Assembly: GCA_015061815.1 (NCBI GenBank) | Contig: SUVW01000002.1 | Location: 62,001 to 126,000 of the forward strand | Length of the DNA: 64,000 bases | Direction of reading: 5' to 3' | Origin: Lentisphaerota bacterium | GTDB taxonomy: Bacteria > Verrucomicrobiota > Lentisphaeria > Victivallales > Victivallaceae | Shown: in pieces, positions 52,313-62,070 of the stretch | Numbering within the stretch: the first letter of the stretch is position 1 | How the letters are laid out: every line of letters starts with the position of its first letter | Made by a program: the position numbers and the translations under genes | The notes under the pieces: generated by a model | What the model saw: only the letters and a program-made list of their open reading frames with translations | Databases searched by the model: none | What the model was told of the DNA's origin: nothing

Positions 52313-53575
52313 TTATGCTTCAAACTTTTTGAAAAGCATCGTACCATTGTGACCGCCGAAACCGAGATTGCAATTCATCGCATAACGGACATCCCGCTTG
52401 CGCGCAGTATTCGGGGTGATATCCAAATCGCACTCCGGATCGGGATTTTCATAGTTGATCGTCGGCGGAATGATACCGTCTTCGATACTCTTGATACAGG
52501 CGATACACTCCAAACCGCCGGCTGCCCCCAGACCGTGTCCGGTGGTTCCTTTGGTACTGCTGACCGCAACTTTGCCGACAGCATCCCCCAGCGCGGCTTT
52601 GATCGCCAGAGTTTCGTATTTATCGTTGAGTGAAGTACTGGTACCGTGAGCGTTGATGTAATCCAGCTCATCCGGAGCGATCCCGGCGTGACGCAGAGCC
52701 ATCTGAATGGCCCGGGCACAACCGTTGCCGTCCGGCGCAGGACTGGTGATGTGATAAGCATCCGCAGTTGCCCCGTAGCCCACTACCTCCGCAAGGATCG
52801 GAGCTCCCCGGCGGACAGCATGGCCCAGCTCTTCAAGAACCAGCACACCGGCACCCTCGGACATGACAAAACCATCACGGTCACGATCAAACGGACGGCT
52901 GGCATGCAACGGATCATCATTGCGGGTACTCAAGGCTTTCAGGGCACAGAATCCGGCCAGACCCAACGGCACGATGCTGGCTTCAGCACCACCGGCGACC
53001 ATCATATCCGCATCGTCATGTTTGATCGTCCAGAAAGCTTCACCGATGGAGTGACAACCGGTGGCACAGGCGGTGACCAATCCCAGGTTCGGACCGCGCA
53101 GATCGTAACGCATAGCTACTGCACCGGCAGCCATATCGCTGATCATCATGGGAATAAGGAACGGGGAGACCCGGTCGGGGCCCTTTTCCAACAGCACCTG
53201 ACACTCCTTGCCCATCGTGGCCAAACCGCCGACACCGCTGGAAACCATACAGCCGAAACGGTCGCCATCCGGCCGCTTTTCCCCGGGATTATTGCTCAAA
53301 CCGGCGCACTGCAGTGCCTCGGCGGTGGCGATAATTGCGTACTGGGTGAAAAGATCCATCCGGCGGGCCTCTTTCGGAGAGATGAAGTTACTGACATCCA
53401 ATCCTTTGATCTCTCCGGCGATATGGGTGCGGTAAGCACTGGTATCAAACCGGGTTATAGTTCCGATACCGCATTTGCCGTTGACCAGAGCGTCCCAAAA
53501 AGCCGGAACATTATTTCCGACACAGGACAACACCCCGTATCCGGTCACCACTACTCTGCGTTCATTCATATTCAT
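52313..53575 (-). CDS. fabF: 3-oxoacyl-ACP synthase II FabF
   Basis: 420 residues. The thiolase-fold triad is intact: Cys in VTACATGCHSIGEA (about residue 170), His in INAHGTSTSLND (about 310) and His in GTTGHGLGAAGGLE (about 345). Elongates fatty acids by condensing acyl-enzyme with malonyl-ACP. Two start codons (53575 and 53569) are equally placed relative to GAGG. It follows acpP, as in many fab clusters, but fabD, fabG and fabH are not here. Confidence 0.96.
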   Translation of the reverse strand: MNMNERRVVVTGYGVLSCVGNNVPAFWDALVNGKCGIGTITRFDTSAYRTHIAGEIKGLDVSNFISPKEARRMDLFTQYAIIATAEALQCAGLSNNPGEKRPDGDRFGCMVSSGVGGLATMGKECQVLLEKGPDRVSPFLIPMMISDMAAGAVAMRYDLRGPNLGLVTACATGCHSIGEAFWTIKHDDADMMVAGGAEASIVPLGLAGFCALKALSTRNDDPLHASRPFDRDRDGFVMSEGAGVLVLEELGHAVRRGAPILAEVVGYGATADAYHITSPAPDGNGCARAIQMALRHAGIAPDELDYINAHGTSTSLNDKYETLAIKAALGDAVGKVAVSSTKGTTGHGLGAAGGLECIACIKSIEDGIIPPTINYENPDPECDLDITPNTARKRDVRYAMNCNLGFGGHNGTMLFKKFEA

Positions 53576-53746
53576 TATGCCTCAATGCTTTGATTTCACT
53601 GACTCAAAATCCGCGCTGTTTCCGGATATACTGTTGTACGATCCTGACCGGTCATGCGCAGCAATTTTCCGGAAATAAGAGAAAAGGGCCACCAATCATC
53701 ACTGATCAGCGACCCCATTCGTGAAACTGTTATGCGCAAAACGCAA

Positions 53747-53983
53747 TCAGTTCGCTTTGCTCTCGACGTAAGCGATAGCGTCACCGACAGTGGTCAGCTT
53801 TTCCGCTTCTTCGTCCGGAATATCGGCACCGAAGGCCTCTTCCAGAGCCATGACCAGCTCGACCTGATCGAGAGAGTCGGCACCGAGGTCTTCCACAAAT
53901 TTGGCTTCCGGGGTGACCTGATCTTCAGCAACACCCAACTGCTCGACTACGATACTTTTTACTTTATCAGCGATTTCGGACAT
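53747..53983 (-). CDS. acpP: Acyl carrier protein AcpP
   Basis: 78 residues, acidic. [19 protein letters not shown] carries the Ser that receives 4'-phosphopantetheine (about residue 37). It is the carrier for fatty acid synthesis and is placed before fabF. The 171 bases between the two genes show no further gene. Confidence 0.97.
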   Translation of the reverse strand: MSEIADKVKSIVVEQLGVAEDQVTPEAKFVEDLGADSLDQVELVMALEEAFGADIPDEEAEKLTTVGDAIAYVESKAN

Positions 53984-54061
53984 CTTTTTTTCCCTTTCCT
54001 AAAGTTGGTTTTAGAGTCCCAGTTCTTTCAATTTTTATTGCACCAAAACAATGCGTCTGTT

Positions 54062-54092
54062 ATAATATCGCTTCTTAACAGCAAAAAGTCAA
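54062..54092 (-). promoter_or_regulatory. Promoter of acpP
   Basis: Minus strand TTGACT (54092-54087) with GATATT after 17 bases (54069-54064) or TATTAT after 19 (54067-54062). The leader is about 75 bases. Confidence 0.55.
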
Positions 54093-54176
54093 GTCTTTTT
54101 CCGCAAAAAGCTGCTTTTTTATTCCTTTTATCATATTTTTTTCTGATTTCACGACAATATTTTGTTCCGTTGCGGC

Positions 54177-54205
54177 TTGAAAAAATGATGGCGGCGGGAT
54201 ATTTT
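54177..54205 (+). promoter_or_regulatory. Promoter of the redoxin-mnmE operon
   Basis: TTGAAA (54177-54182), a 17-base spacer and TATTTT (54200-54205), about 40 bases before the ATG. Confidence 0.6.
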
Positions 54206-54246
54206 ATAACCAAAACATATCAACATATTGATTGAGGTTTCCGGTA

Positions 54247-55389
54247 ATGAAGAATTTATTTTTATCAACTGTTCTGCTCTCTGTTTTTTCCGTTTCGGCG
54301 GTATTGCCCGGCGACCGTCCGGGGGAGAGCCGCAGCAAACTTGAGTGGCTTGACTGTTCGCCCATGCCGCTGGGAAAACTGGATAAAGAAAAGCACCGCA
54401 GTATCCCCGGCTTGCGGGCGGTGGTTTTTATGTATACCCGGGCATCTGACAGTGACCGCCTGACCGCCATGCTGGAAAATTTCCGGCGGCAGTACCACGA
54501 CCGGCTGCTGATTTCGATCATTACGCCGGATACATTGAGCGATGCCCGGGAATTCCGGCAGCGTCACCGGGATGTCCGTCTGCGGATGGCGGTGGATATT
54601 GAAAGGAAAGTCACTCCGGAGTATATGCATCAAAGCGCAATGATCTTTCCGATGGCATTTCTGATGGATGCCGGCGGCACCATCCTCTGGCGGGGCGAAG
54701 CGGTGGATCTGCCGGAAGTCTGCGAAGCACAGCTGGCAGGCAAACTGGATTTGAATAAGCAGAAAAAACTTGATCCGATGATTTTGGAAATGCAGCAGCA
54801 CATGCGGGATGGAAATCTTTTCAAAGTCCGTGAAGCTGCCGGAAAGATCCTGCAGTTTGCTCCGGAAAACGGTTCCGCCCTGCGGATGGCGGTATTTGCC
54901 GCTGAAAATCTCGGGCAGACCGGTGAAGCATGGCAGGCGGTCGCCGGAGCATTGCAAAAAGCTCCTGATATCCCCAGACTCCACTTTTCAGCGTTGGATA
55001 TGGTCAGCCGCCACCGGCAGCTGCGCAAACATCTGGATGAGGTGATTGAAAAATTCCATGCCCGGCCGTTTGCTCCGGAAGTGCGTTGTGCATTCATCGA
55101 AAGACTGCTTACTGACTTCCCGTTTGAATCCCGGGCCCTGATCGGGGCGGAAAAGATCCTGGCCGGAACTCCGGCGGCATTGAATGCCATGCCGGAACAA
55201 TTGGGGATCATCCTGATGGTCCGTTCCCGTCTGCGCTATGCCTTCGGAGATTTGGTTTCAGCGGAAGCGGATGCTGCTGAAGCGGTGCAATACTTTAAGA
55301 GTGCGGGATTGGAAAAAGCCCGGATGCAGGCACAAATGCAGCTGGATTTTTACCGTACTTTGCTCAAACATCTTGATTCAGGCAAATAA
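54247..55389 (+). CDS. Secreted thioredoxin-like/TPR-like protein without CxxC
   Basis: 380 residues with a signal peptide (about 1-19). The first domain (about 40-175) looks thioredoxin/TlpA-like (AVVFMYTRASDSDRL, LLISIITPD, FPMAFLMDAGGTILWRG), but where CxxC belongs there is TRASDS, so it is not a dithiol oxidoreductase. The C-terminal half is helical with TPR-like repeats (GSALRMAVFAAENLGQTGEA). GAGG lies nine bases before the ATG. First gene of the operon with mnmE. Function unknown. Confidence 0.75.
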   Translation: MKNLFLSTVLLSVFSVSAVLPGDRPGESRSKLEWLDCSPMPLGKLDKEKHRSIPGLRAVVFMYTRASDSDRLTAMLENFRRQYHDRLLISIITPDTLSDAREFRQRHRDVRLRMAVDIERKVTPEYMHQSAMIFPMAFLMDAGGTILWRGEAVDLPEVCEAQLAGKLDLNKQKKLDPMILEMQQHMRDGNLFKVREAAGKILQFAPENGSALRMAVFAAENLGQTGEAWQAVAGALQKAPDIPRLHFSALDMVSRHRQLRKHLDEVIEKFHARPFAPEVRCAFIERLLTDFPFESRALIGAEKILAGTPAALNAMPEQLGIILMVRSRLRYAFGDLVSAEADAAEAVQYFKSAGLEKARMQAQMQLDFYRTLLKHLDSGK

Positions 55390-56715
55390 ATGAATCAGTC
55401 TGACAATATCACAGCTTTTGCCAGTGCCATCGGCGGCGCAGTCACCGTCATCCGCCTTTCCGGGCCGCAAGTTCTGGATATCGCCAATCGTGTCTGGCGC
55501 GGCCGCACTGCATTGAGTGCCGCCAATGTCCGGAAAATGATGCTTGGCCGCGCCGCCGGAGATCAGGTGCTGGCGGTCTACATGAAAGCTCCATTCAGTT
55601 ATACCGGGGATGATGTCGTTGAATTGCAGTGTCACGGCGGAGCAGCGACCGCCAACGCAGTGATGAAAGAACTCCTTGCCGCCGGATGCCGGATGGCAGA
55701 ACCCGGAGAATTCACCTGCCGGGCCTTTCTCAACGGCAAACTCGACCTGCTTCAGGCTGAAGCAGTCGCGGATATTATCGCCTCTTCCGGTTCAGCAGCA
55801 CTGCATCTGGCCCAGAAGCAGTTGGCCGGAAGTTTAAGCAACCGGATCAATGAGTTATACGATCAGATCATAACTTTGCGCTCGGAGTGTGAATCGCGGC
55901 TGGATTTTCCGGATGAGGAGCTGGATTTTGACAACAGCGTACCGGAAAAACTGCAAAATGCCGGAAAAAATATTGAAAAACTGCTGGAATCCGCCACCGC
56001 CGGAGCGATCATCCGGGATGGAGTACCGGTAGTTCTGGCCGGGAAGCCCAATGCCGGCAAATCCAGTTTGCTCAATGCCATTTTAGGTTTTGACCGGGCG
56101 ATCGTCAGTGCCATCGCCGGAACGACCCGGGATACGGTGGAATCCGATGCCGTCATCCGGGGCATCGGAGTAAAACTGACCGATACTGCCGGTCTGCGCG
56201 AAAGCGATGATCCGGTGGAAAAAATGGGGATCGAGCGTTCATGGAATATGATCCGTTCCGGTGCTGTCACCTTCTGGCTGCTGGATGCTTCGGCAGATGA
56301 TCTGCTTGCAGAAACAGCGGCCATCGACCGCAACGCCCCCGGATTGATCGCAGTCTGGAACAAGTGTGATATCGTTCCGGAACGGCAACTGCCGGAAACC
56401 GGTCTGCCGACGGTAAAAATATCAGCTCTGACCGGAGAAAACATCACCGGACTTTTTGATGCTTTTGAAAAAACCGTTTTCGGAGGTGCCGCTCCGGTCA
56501 TGCCGGAACTGGCTCTCAATGCCCGCAGTGCCGCTTTGCTGACTGCTTCGCTGGAACATCTCACGCGTGCGGCCGGATTTTTCACTGACGGAGATTATGA
56601 ATTGTCTTCGCTTGAATTGGCCGAAGCTTCGGTGAAGATCGGGGAGATCACCGGACGGAGTGCGGCTCCGGATATTCTGGATAAGATATTCCACAAATTC
56701 TGTATCGGCAAATAG
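55390..56715 (+). CDS. mnmE: tRNA modification GTPase MnmE
   Basis: 441 residues. The N-terminal folate-binding domain (DDVVELQCHGG, EFTCRAFLNGKLDLLQAEA), the inserted G domain (GKPNAGKSSLLNAI, TTRDTVE, DTAGLRES, NKCD) and the C-terminal FCIGK (Cys for modification) are all present. With MnmG it makes cmnm5U34. It begins directly after the upstream stop. Confidence 0.97.
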   Translation: MNQSDNITAFASAIGGAVTVIRLSGPQVLDIANRVWRGRTALSAANVRKMMLGRAAGDQVLAVYMKAPFSYTGDDVVELQCHGGAATANAVMKELLAAGCRMAEPGEFTCRAFLNGKLDLLQAEAVADIIASSGSAALHLAQKQLAGSLSNRINELYDQIITLRSECESRLDFPDEELDFDNSVPEKLQNAGKNIEKLLESATAGAIIRDGVPVVLAGKPNAGKSSLLNAILGFDRAIVSAIAGTTRDTVESDAVIRGIGVKLTDTAGLRESDDPVEKMGIERSWNMIRSGAVTFWLLDASADDLLAETAAIDRNAPGLIAVWNKCDIVPERQLPETGLPTVKISALTGENITGLFDAFEKTVFGGAAPVMPELALNARSAALLTASLEHLTRAAGFFTDGDYELSSLELAEASVKIGEITGRSAAPDILDKIFHKFCIGK

Positions 56716-56725
56716 GAGGTGATTC

Positions 56726-57298
56726 ATGGATTTTCAAACAGTGGCATCGACCCGGCGGACCATCCGCAGATTTGAACAGCGCGAAGTTCCTGAAACAGAG
56801 TTGCGCCATTTGATCGACATGGCCCGCTACTCATCGTGTGCATCCAACAAGCAACCTTTGCGTTATCTGGTAATCCGGGAAAAGGAGCTGGTGCGTCAGA
56901 TATTTGAAACCACCCGCTGGGCGGGATTGGTCGCTCCGCGCCGGACTCCGCAGTGGGGAGTCGATGCGCCATTGTGCTTCATTGCAGTGACCGCACCGGA
57001 AAATGCCGGAACCTTTATCCATGCCGATGCCGGGGCGGCGATCCAGAGCATGGAATTGGCCGCATGGGAAAGAAAACTCGGATGCTGCTGGTTTGCTTCA
57101 TTCGACCCGGAAAAGGTGCAGGAACTGACTCTGCTGCCCGCCGGATACAAAGTGCTTTATCTGGTCGCAGTGGGATTTCCCGCCGAAGAACCGGTGACCG
57201 AAAATGCGGAAAACGGCGATGTCGCCTATTATCTGGATGAAAATGATGTATTGCATGTCCCGAAACTGTCTGCTGACGAGATAACCAGATGGCTGTGA
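56726..57298 (+). CDS. Nitroreductase-family oxidoreductase
   Basis: 190 residues. TVASTRRTIRRFEQ and YSSCASNKQPLRYLVI are the FMN-binding segments; AAIQSMELAAWERKLGCCWF is the family's middle block. It is only distantly related to the nitroreductase at 26649-27206. GGAGG lies shortly before the ATG. It is followed by an O-antigen-ligase-like gene with a ten-base overlap. Substrate unknown. Confidence 0.88.
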   Translation: MDFQTVASTRRTIRRFEQREVPETELRHLIDMARYSSCASNKQPLRYLVIREKELVRQIFETTRWAGLVAPRRTPQWGVDAPLCFIAVTAPENAGTFIHADAGAAIQSMELAAWERKLGCCWFASFDPEKVQELTLLPAGYKVLYLVAVGFPAEEPVTENAENGDVAYYLDENDVLHVPKLSADEITRWL

Positions 57299-59022
57299 AC
57301 AAAAAAATCTTTCCATATCTGACAGCAGCGATACTGCTGGTACTGCCGTTTCTGGCCATGCCGCTGGCATTCTGCCGTTTTACCGGAAGACCGTTCCCTT
57401 TGTACGGGTTGGTAACGATGGTTACTCTGCCGGTCATCGCGCTCTTTTCCGCCGGGATGCTTCTTTTTTTTCCCGAAAGGCTCAAACAGCTTTTATCTGA
57501 CCGTAAGTTATGGCCGCTTGCCGCAAGCGGTATTTTGCTGACCGCAGTTGCCGGATATCAAACTCTGACCGGCATGATCACCGCCGAAGGTTTCCTGACC
57601 GTAATGTTTTACCTGCTGACACCGATGGCCGGGGCGATAGCAGCAGAAGAGTTGAAAAAACTTCTGCCCGTATTCGCTCCTGCCGCAGCGGGAATATTGA
57701 TATACAGCGGGGTCATGTCAGAAAAATTCACCGGATTGACCGGAAACTGGAATTGGACCCAGGGGGCGGTGGTCGCACTGCTGCCGGGAATATTGCTGCT
57801 GCGGAAAAAGTGGTACGATTCTCCGGCAAAATGGAAGTATGCCCTTATTTTTCCAGGAATTTTTCTGCTGCTGTTTGCAATATTTTTTCCGGATGGTGTG
57901 TCCCGTTCGGCTCTGACTGCAGCGGTGTTGACCGCCGGAATGATATTTACCGGTCACCGTTTGACTTCGCCCCGGAGCCGTAATATACTCATTCTGGCTT
58001 TTCTGGCAGTTGCAGCAGTGGTTTTTGCGGTGGCCGGATTTGCCGGGGACAGCGGTGAGACCCGTATCCACATCTGGCGCGGCGCGGCGGGGGTCATCGG
58101 GGAGTATTTTCTCACCGGCTGCGGACAATTCAGCGAATATATCCGGATGTATCTGCCGGAAGCCTACTTTTTCTCGTCATTTCCCGCCCCGCACATCGAT
58201 CATGCCCACAACGATCTGCTCAATATCTTTGCAGAAAACGGCATTGCAGGAGCGATATTTTACCTAACGGCGATCTGGACAATTCTGCGCCGGGAAGTGC
58301 ATAGCGCGCCGGAAACTTTCTGCCGGTGGATCTTTCTGACACTGCTGATCTGCGGATGGTTCGATCAGCACAACATCACGGTCCTGTGCGGCACGCTTCT
58401 GACGTTGAGTGCCGGAATACAGCTTGCATCCGGCAGGCATCCGGAAGAATCCGTCTGCCGGTGGCGTCCGGCGGCCATCCCGCTTGGAGCTGCAGCAATC
58501 ATTTATGCGTTTTTTATGATGGCGGTCAATCTGTCATCCGGCAGCTTTATCCGGCGCGGGGATCTGCAGCTGTTCCGGGGAGATATTGCCGGAGCGGTGA
58601 GATCGTACAATGATTCCATCCGGGAAAAACCGACAGTCCACGCCCTTTATCAACTGGCAGAATTGTCACTTGTCACCCAAAGACCGGATCGTACATTCCA
58701 TTATCTGGAAAAACTGGAAAGTGATTGCGCCCGCCGCTGCTACCGCCATTCCCAGCGGCTCAAAGGAGTGGCGGCGATGATGACCGGAAATTTCACCGTT
58801 GCCGCCGAAGCAATGACCAAAGAGTTGAAAAACGCTCCTTTCAGCATTATCAATGCCCGGTGGAATTATCTGCTGCTCTGTTCTATCGGCACTGCTCCGC
58901 AAACCCGGAACGCCGCCTGGGAACACTTGCGTTATCTCTGTTCCCTGCGCGGGATAACTCCGGAAGCGGCCGCCACCATCTCTCCGGCAGTCGATGACGG
59001 AGCATTTCCGGTCAATCCGTAA
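57289..59022 (+). CDS. O-antigen ligase (Wzy/WaaL-like) membrane protein with C-terminal TPR region
   Basis: 577 residues. About ten to eleven hydrophobic helices to residue 420, with the periplasmic loop motif HIDHAHNDLLNIFAENGIAG typical of the O-antigen ligase/polymerase family (conserved His and Asp). The last 150 residues are soluble and TPR-like (ALYQLAELSLVTQRPDRTFH). Transfers undecaprenyl-linked glycans to a lipid or protein acceptor. May act on the polysaccharide built by the operon at 15549-19780. The last codons overlap the convergent dus gene. Confidence 0.85.
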   Translation: MAVNKKIFPYLTAAILLVLPFLAMPLAFCRFTGRPFPLYGLVTMVTLPVIALFSAGMLLFFPERLKQLLSDRKLWPLAASGILLTAVAGYQTLTGMITAEGFLTVMFYLLTPMAGAIAAEELKKLLPVFAPAAAGILIYSGVMSEKFTGLTGNWNWTQGAVVALLPGILLLRKKWYDSPAKWKYALIFPGIFLLLFAIFFPDGVSRSALTAAVLTAGMIFTGHRLTSPRSRNILILAFLAVAAVVFAVAGFAGDSGETRIHIWRGAAGVIGEYFLTGCGQFSEYIRMYLPEAYFFSSFPAPHIDHAHNDLLNIFAENGIAGAIFYLTAIWTILRREVHSAPETFCRWIFLTLLICGWFDQHNITVLCGTLLTLSAGIQLASGRHPEESVCRWRPAAIPLGAAAIIYAFFMMAVNLSSGSFIRRGDLQLFRGDIAGAVRSYNDSIREKPTVHALYQLAELSLVTQRPDRTFHYLEKLESDCARRCYRHSQRLKGVAAMMTGNFTVAAEAMTKELKNAPFSIINARWNYLLLCSIGTAPQTRNAAWEHLRYLCSLRGITPEAAATISPAVDDGAFPVNP

Positions 59023-59992
59023 GGATCCTCCGGGGAGCAGTCGAAACAGCGGCCACTGCCGCACGGTCAAGCAGTTTATCCAGATCCGCAAAAGAACTCA
59101 ATCCGGATGCTTCCGCCCGCAACGCCGCTGGAAAACCGCGACCTTTGAGGTAATCATGCACGATTTTCCGCGCCTGACGCATGGCAGAAGCCTCCCCGTA
59201 AAGCGCGATCATTTCCGAAACATGGAAGCGGACGATGCTTTTCCACTCCGCCAGAGCCGGCGGCAATTTCCCTCCGGATAATTCACCGAAAAGCCAGGGA
59301 TTGCCCATGATCCCCTGTGCCAGCATCACCCTTGAACAACCGGTCTCCCGGCGGATGGTATCGTAAGTTTCCCGGGAATTCACCCCGCCGTTGGCAATCA
59401 CCGGAATATCCGGGAATGCCTCCCGGACCGCCCTGATGACCGAAAAATGTACCGTCCCGGTATAAAAGTGACTCCTTGTCCGGCCGTGAACCGTCAAAGC
59501 CTTCGCTCCGGCATCGACCAATCCGGCACACAATTCCAGCGTGGGAGCCGGATCAGTTTCATCCAGTATCCGCAATTTGGCCGTCACAGTAAAACGGCTT
59601 ACTCCGGCAATCGCCCGGAAACAGGCTACCGCCCGATCGATATTCTCTCCCAGAGCCGCACCGGCACCCTTTTTCACCACTTTGGGAACCGGACAGCCGA
59701 GATTGAAATCCAGAAGCGAAAAATCTCTCTCATTGAGTTTGGCAGTTGCGCGTTTGAGCAGCTCTTCATCTGCTCCGACCAGCTGCACCGCCAGAAAATC
59801 CTCTTCCGCGCCGCGTTTGAGCAGAGCTTCGCCGTTGCCGTTGGCGTAAGCAAGACTGGCCGCATCGACCATTTCGGTAAAAGCATACCGGCAGCCGCAA
59901 CGGTACGCCGCACGGCGGTATGCCAGATCGGTAAAACCGGATAACGGAGCCATGATCAGGGCATTTTCCGGATATATAAAGCCGGGTGTCAT
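59012..59992 (-). CDS. tRNA-dihydrouridine synthase (Dus family)
   Basis: 326 residues. APLSGFTDLAYRRAAYRCGC starts the FMN barrel, LDFNLGCPVPKVVKKGAGAAL holds the catalytic Cys (about residue 99), and TVHGRTRSHFYTG and VIANGGVNS are the later FMN/tRNA blocks. Reduces uridine in the tRNA D-loop; DusB-like, but the subclass is not certain. Last gene of the asd operon. Confidence 0.92.
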   Translation of the reverse strand: MTPGFIYPENALIMAPLSGFTDLAYRRAAYRCGCRYAFTEMVDAASLAYANGNGEALLKRGAEEDFLAVQLVGADEELLKRATAKLNERDFSLLDFNLGCPVPKVVKKGAGAALGENIDRAVACFRAIAGVSRFTVTAKLRILDETDPAPTLELCAGLVDAGAKALTVHGRTRSHFYTGTVHFSVIRAVREAFPDIPVIANGGVNSRETYDTIRRETGCSRVMLAQGIMGNPWLFGELSGGKLPPALAEWKSIVRFHVSEMIALYGEASAMRQARKIVHDYLKGRGFPAALRAEASGLSSFADLDKLLDRAAVAAVSTAPRRILTD

Positions 59993-59995
59993 CGC

Positions 59996-60529
59996 TTAAA
60001 AAAGTTCTTTGCGCTGACGTTTGGCTTCGGCGGTGGCTTCGGCAGTGACTTCCGCCAGCATAGTTTCGCGCATGTCTTTATCCATTGCCATGAAATTACC
60101 CATCAACTCATTTTCCGCCGCAGACAAACTGGAAAATCCAGCCGGTTCCGCCGGAGCAGGCAGAACTTCGGCGAAACGGCGGATGATCTGCTTTTTCTCC
60201 CTGTCGTTGAAAATGGCGAATTCATCCAGCAGAACTTTCTGCTCGCTGAGCATATTCACCAATTCCGGGTGACGGCGGTAGGCACTTCCCAGACGCGGCG
60301 GCGGAGTTTTGATCGGTTCGGGGCCCTCAAGATAAGGTTTGAGCAGCGGATAGAGTTTATCCCAGGTCTCACTGCGGATATTTTTTGCCTGACGGTCGAT
60401 ATAACGGCGCAACAATTCAATGCGAATGCCGTTGAGCCGGGAAATATCCTCAAAGGAGAGATTTTCCGAACACTTCTCCACCGCCTCAAGGAACTCTTTA
60501 TTGAAACTTTTTTCAACTTTGTCGGACAT
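59996..60529 (-). CDS. Unknown small protein with XRE-like helix-turn-helix
   Basis: About 177 residues. Residues 20-68 look like a helix-turn-helix of the XRE type (LSFEDISRLNGIRIELLRRY, then ETWDKLYPLLKPYL). The rest is charged and helical, ending in a Glu/Ala-rich stretch (MLAEVTAEATAEAKRQRKEL). ATG chosen with GAGG eight bases upstream. It sits between an unknown lipoprotein gene and dus, 2 to 3 bases from each. Could be a regulator or an adaptor; no family recognised. Confidence 0.7.
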   Translation of the reverse strand: MSDKVEKSFNKEFLEAVEKCSENLSFEDISRLNGIRIELLRRYIDRQAKNIRSETWDKLYPLLKPYLEGPEPIKTPPPRLGSAYRRHPELVNMLSEQKVLLDEFAIFNDREKKQIIRRFAEVLPAPAEPAGFSSLSAAENELMGNFMAMDKDMRETMLAEVTAEATAEAKRQRKELF

Positions 60530-60531
60530 GG

Positions 60532-62058
60532 TCAATTCCTCTCTTCCTGATAGTCAAATACTGCAGCCAGCTTTATCAGATGGCGGAATACTTTTTCATC
60601 ATATTTTTTTACGGTCTGCAAAAAAGCGATGATCCGCCGGAAATTGCAGTTGCCGGATAATTCAAATTTTTCGATCTTTCCGTCACTGAAAAGAATGCAA
60701 AAACTGTTCCCGTGCGGCATCAGAATAAATGACGGGACCGGAACTGCTGATTCGATCCTGCCGAAATAAAATACGGACAACTCCGGAGAAACTTCATATT
60801 TACCGGCGGCCATATCCGGCTTTTCTTTCAACATTCCGGCGGCTTCCGGCAATATCTGCTCACAGCGGCATGAAATATTTTCCTCATTCTCCGCCGCTTC
60901 ACTCTCTCCCGCGTTCTCCCCTGCCTCTTCCGCTTCCCCGGCATCCTGCTGTTTTGCACTCGGAAACTTGATTTTTCCCAGCAATTCAGCAAAATCCAGA
61001 GCGAGCAGCCCATCCTGAAGCTGCCATGCTCCGATCTGATTGCTGCGAAGCAGAAAACCCTCTTTTTCCCGGGTAACAGTGATGATTTCCGGTGCTTCAC
61101 AATCCGGATAAAGGATATTCAGCTCTCCGATGGCAGTGCAGCTGATCGATTCTCCGGCAGAGGCGATCATAACGGCTACTGCCTTTTCCGGCTGCCGGTA
61201 AAACAGGAATTCCCGTTCTTTCCCGGGTTGAAAACTGACGGAGGAACGGAACACTTTTTCCACATCTCCGGTGGAGTAGTATACCGTGCGCCCCTGATGA
61301 TGGGAAACAATGGCACCATTTCCCAATTTGATCCGGGAAAGCTGATTTTTCCCCCCGGGGCCCATCGCCGCCAAACGGCAGAAATTGAATACCTTGGCCG
61401 AAGGATCGGGAAATTCGATCTTGAATGAATCTTCACCCTCTCCGAGCAAAATGATCTCCCAGATGCCGGCACAGTTTTTCAGCAGTTCCGGCAGCGGGAA
61501 TCCGGATGGAAACGCTCCGGCAAAGGCATCCTGATACATCCCGGAACGGGAAAGTGCCGTCAGCAGAGCTTCCGGCCGCAGATCAGCAGCGGCAGCACTA
61601 TAATAACCCGCCGGCAAACCGGAAATAAAACCGGAAACATCGATCCGGTTTTCTGCCGCCGGCAATTCATTTATCAATCCGGGCGCAGACGGCTCCAGAG
61701 CCAGAAAGCCCCGGCTGTGACACCTTTCACCCGAAATCACGGTCGTACTGTGCCCGCTGCCGCCGGCATGTTCCAAACCGGAAAGGTCGCGCAAAAGATG
61801 CCATGAGCTTACATAAAACATCAATTTGCGCTGTTCAGTATCGACCAGATCACCTTTCCAGAGGGTCTTCTCAATGATCCGGTCAACATAATCGGAACTC
61901 ATCCGCCACGCAGAAGCGGCTGTCACCGAAAATTCGATGCCCTCCTTATCCAGATGTTTTCCGATACTCTCAATTACCGGACGCTCCGGCGGCACAGCGG
62001 CACAACCGGCCCAAGCCAGTGCCACCGCTGCCGAGATCAGCCGCCATCCGGTAATCAT
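60532..62058 (-). CDS. Unknown large lipoprotein
   Basis: 508 residues. A lipoprotein signal ends at LAWAGC (Cys19). The mature part is mixed alpha/beta with no recognised motif apart from an acidic low-complexity insert (about 365-395: EAEEAGENAGESEAAENEE). AAGGAG precedes the ATG. It lies 12 bases after asd. An extracytoplasmic role is likely; nothing more can be said from sequence. Confidence 0.75.
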   Translation of the reverse strand: MITGWRLISAAVALAWAGCAAVPPERPVIESIGKHLDKEGIEFSVTAASAWRMSSDYVDRIIEKTLWKGDLVDTEQRKLMFYVSSWHLLRDLSGLEHAGGSGHSTTVISGERCHSRGFLALEPSAPGLINELPAAENRIDVSGFISGLPAGYYSAAAADLRPEALLTALSRSGMYQDAFAGAFPSGFPLPELLKNCAGIWEIILLGEGEDSFKIEFPDPSAKVFNFCRLAAMGPGGKNQLSRIKLGNGAIVSHHQGRTVYYSTGDVEKVFRSSVSFQPGKEREFLFYRQPEKAVAVMIASAGESISCTAIGELNILYPDCEAPEIITVTREKEGFLLRSNQIGAWQLQDGLLALDFAELLGKIKFPSAKQQDAGEAEEAGENAGESEAAENEENISCRCEQILPEAAGMLKEKPDMAAGKYEVSPELSVFYFGRIESAVPVPSFILMPHGNSFCILFSDGKIEKFELSGNCNFRRIIAFLQTVKKYDEKVFRHLIKLAAVFDYQEERN

Positions 62059-62070
62059 TCAACTCTCCTT

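Noticed and set aside
52646-53593. 315-codon open frame on the plus strand
   Set aside because: Antisense to fabF, which has its full catalytic triad.
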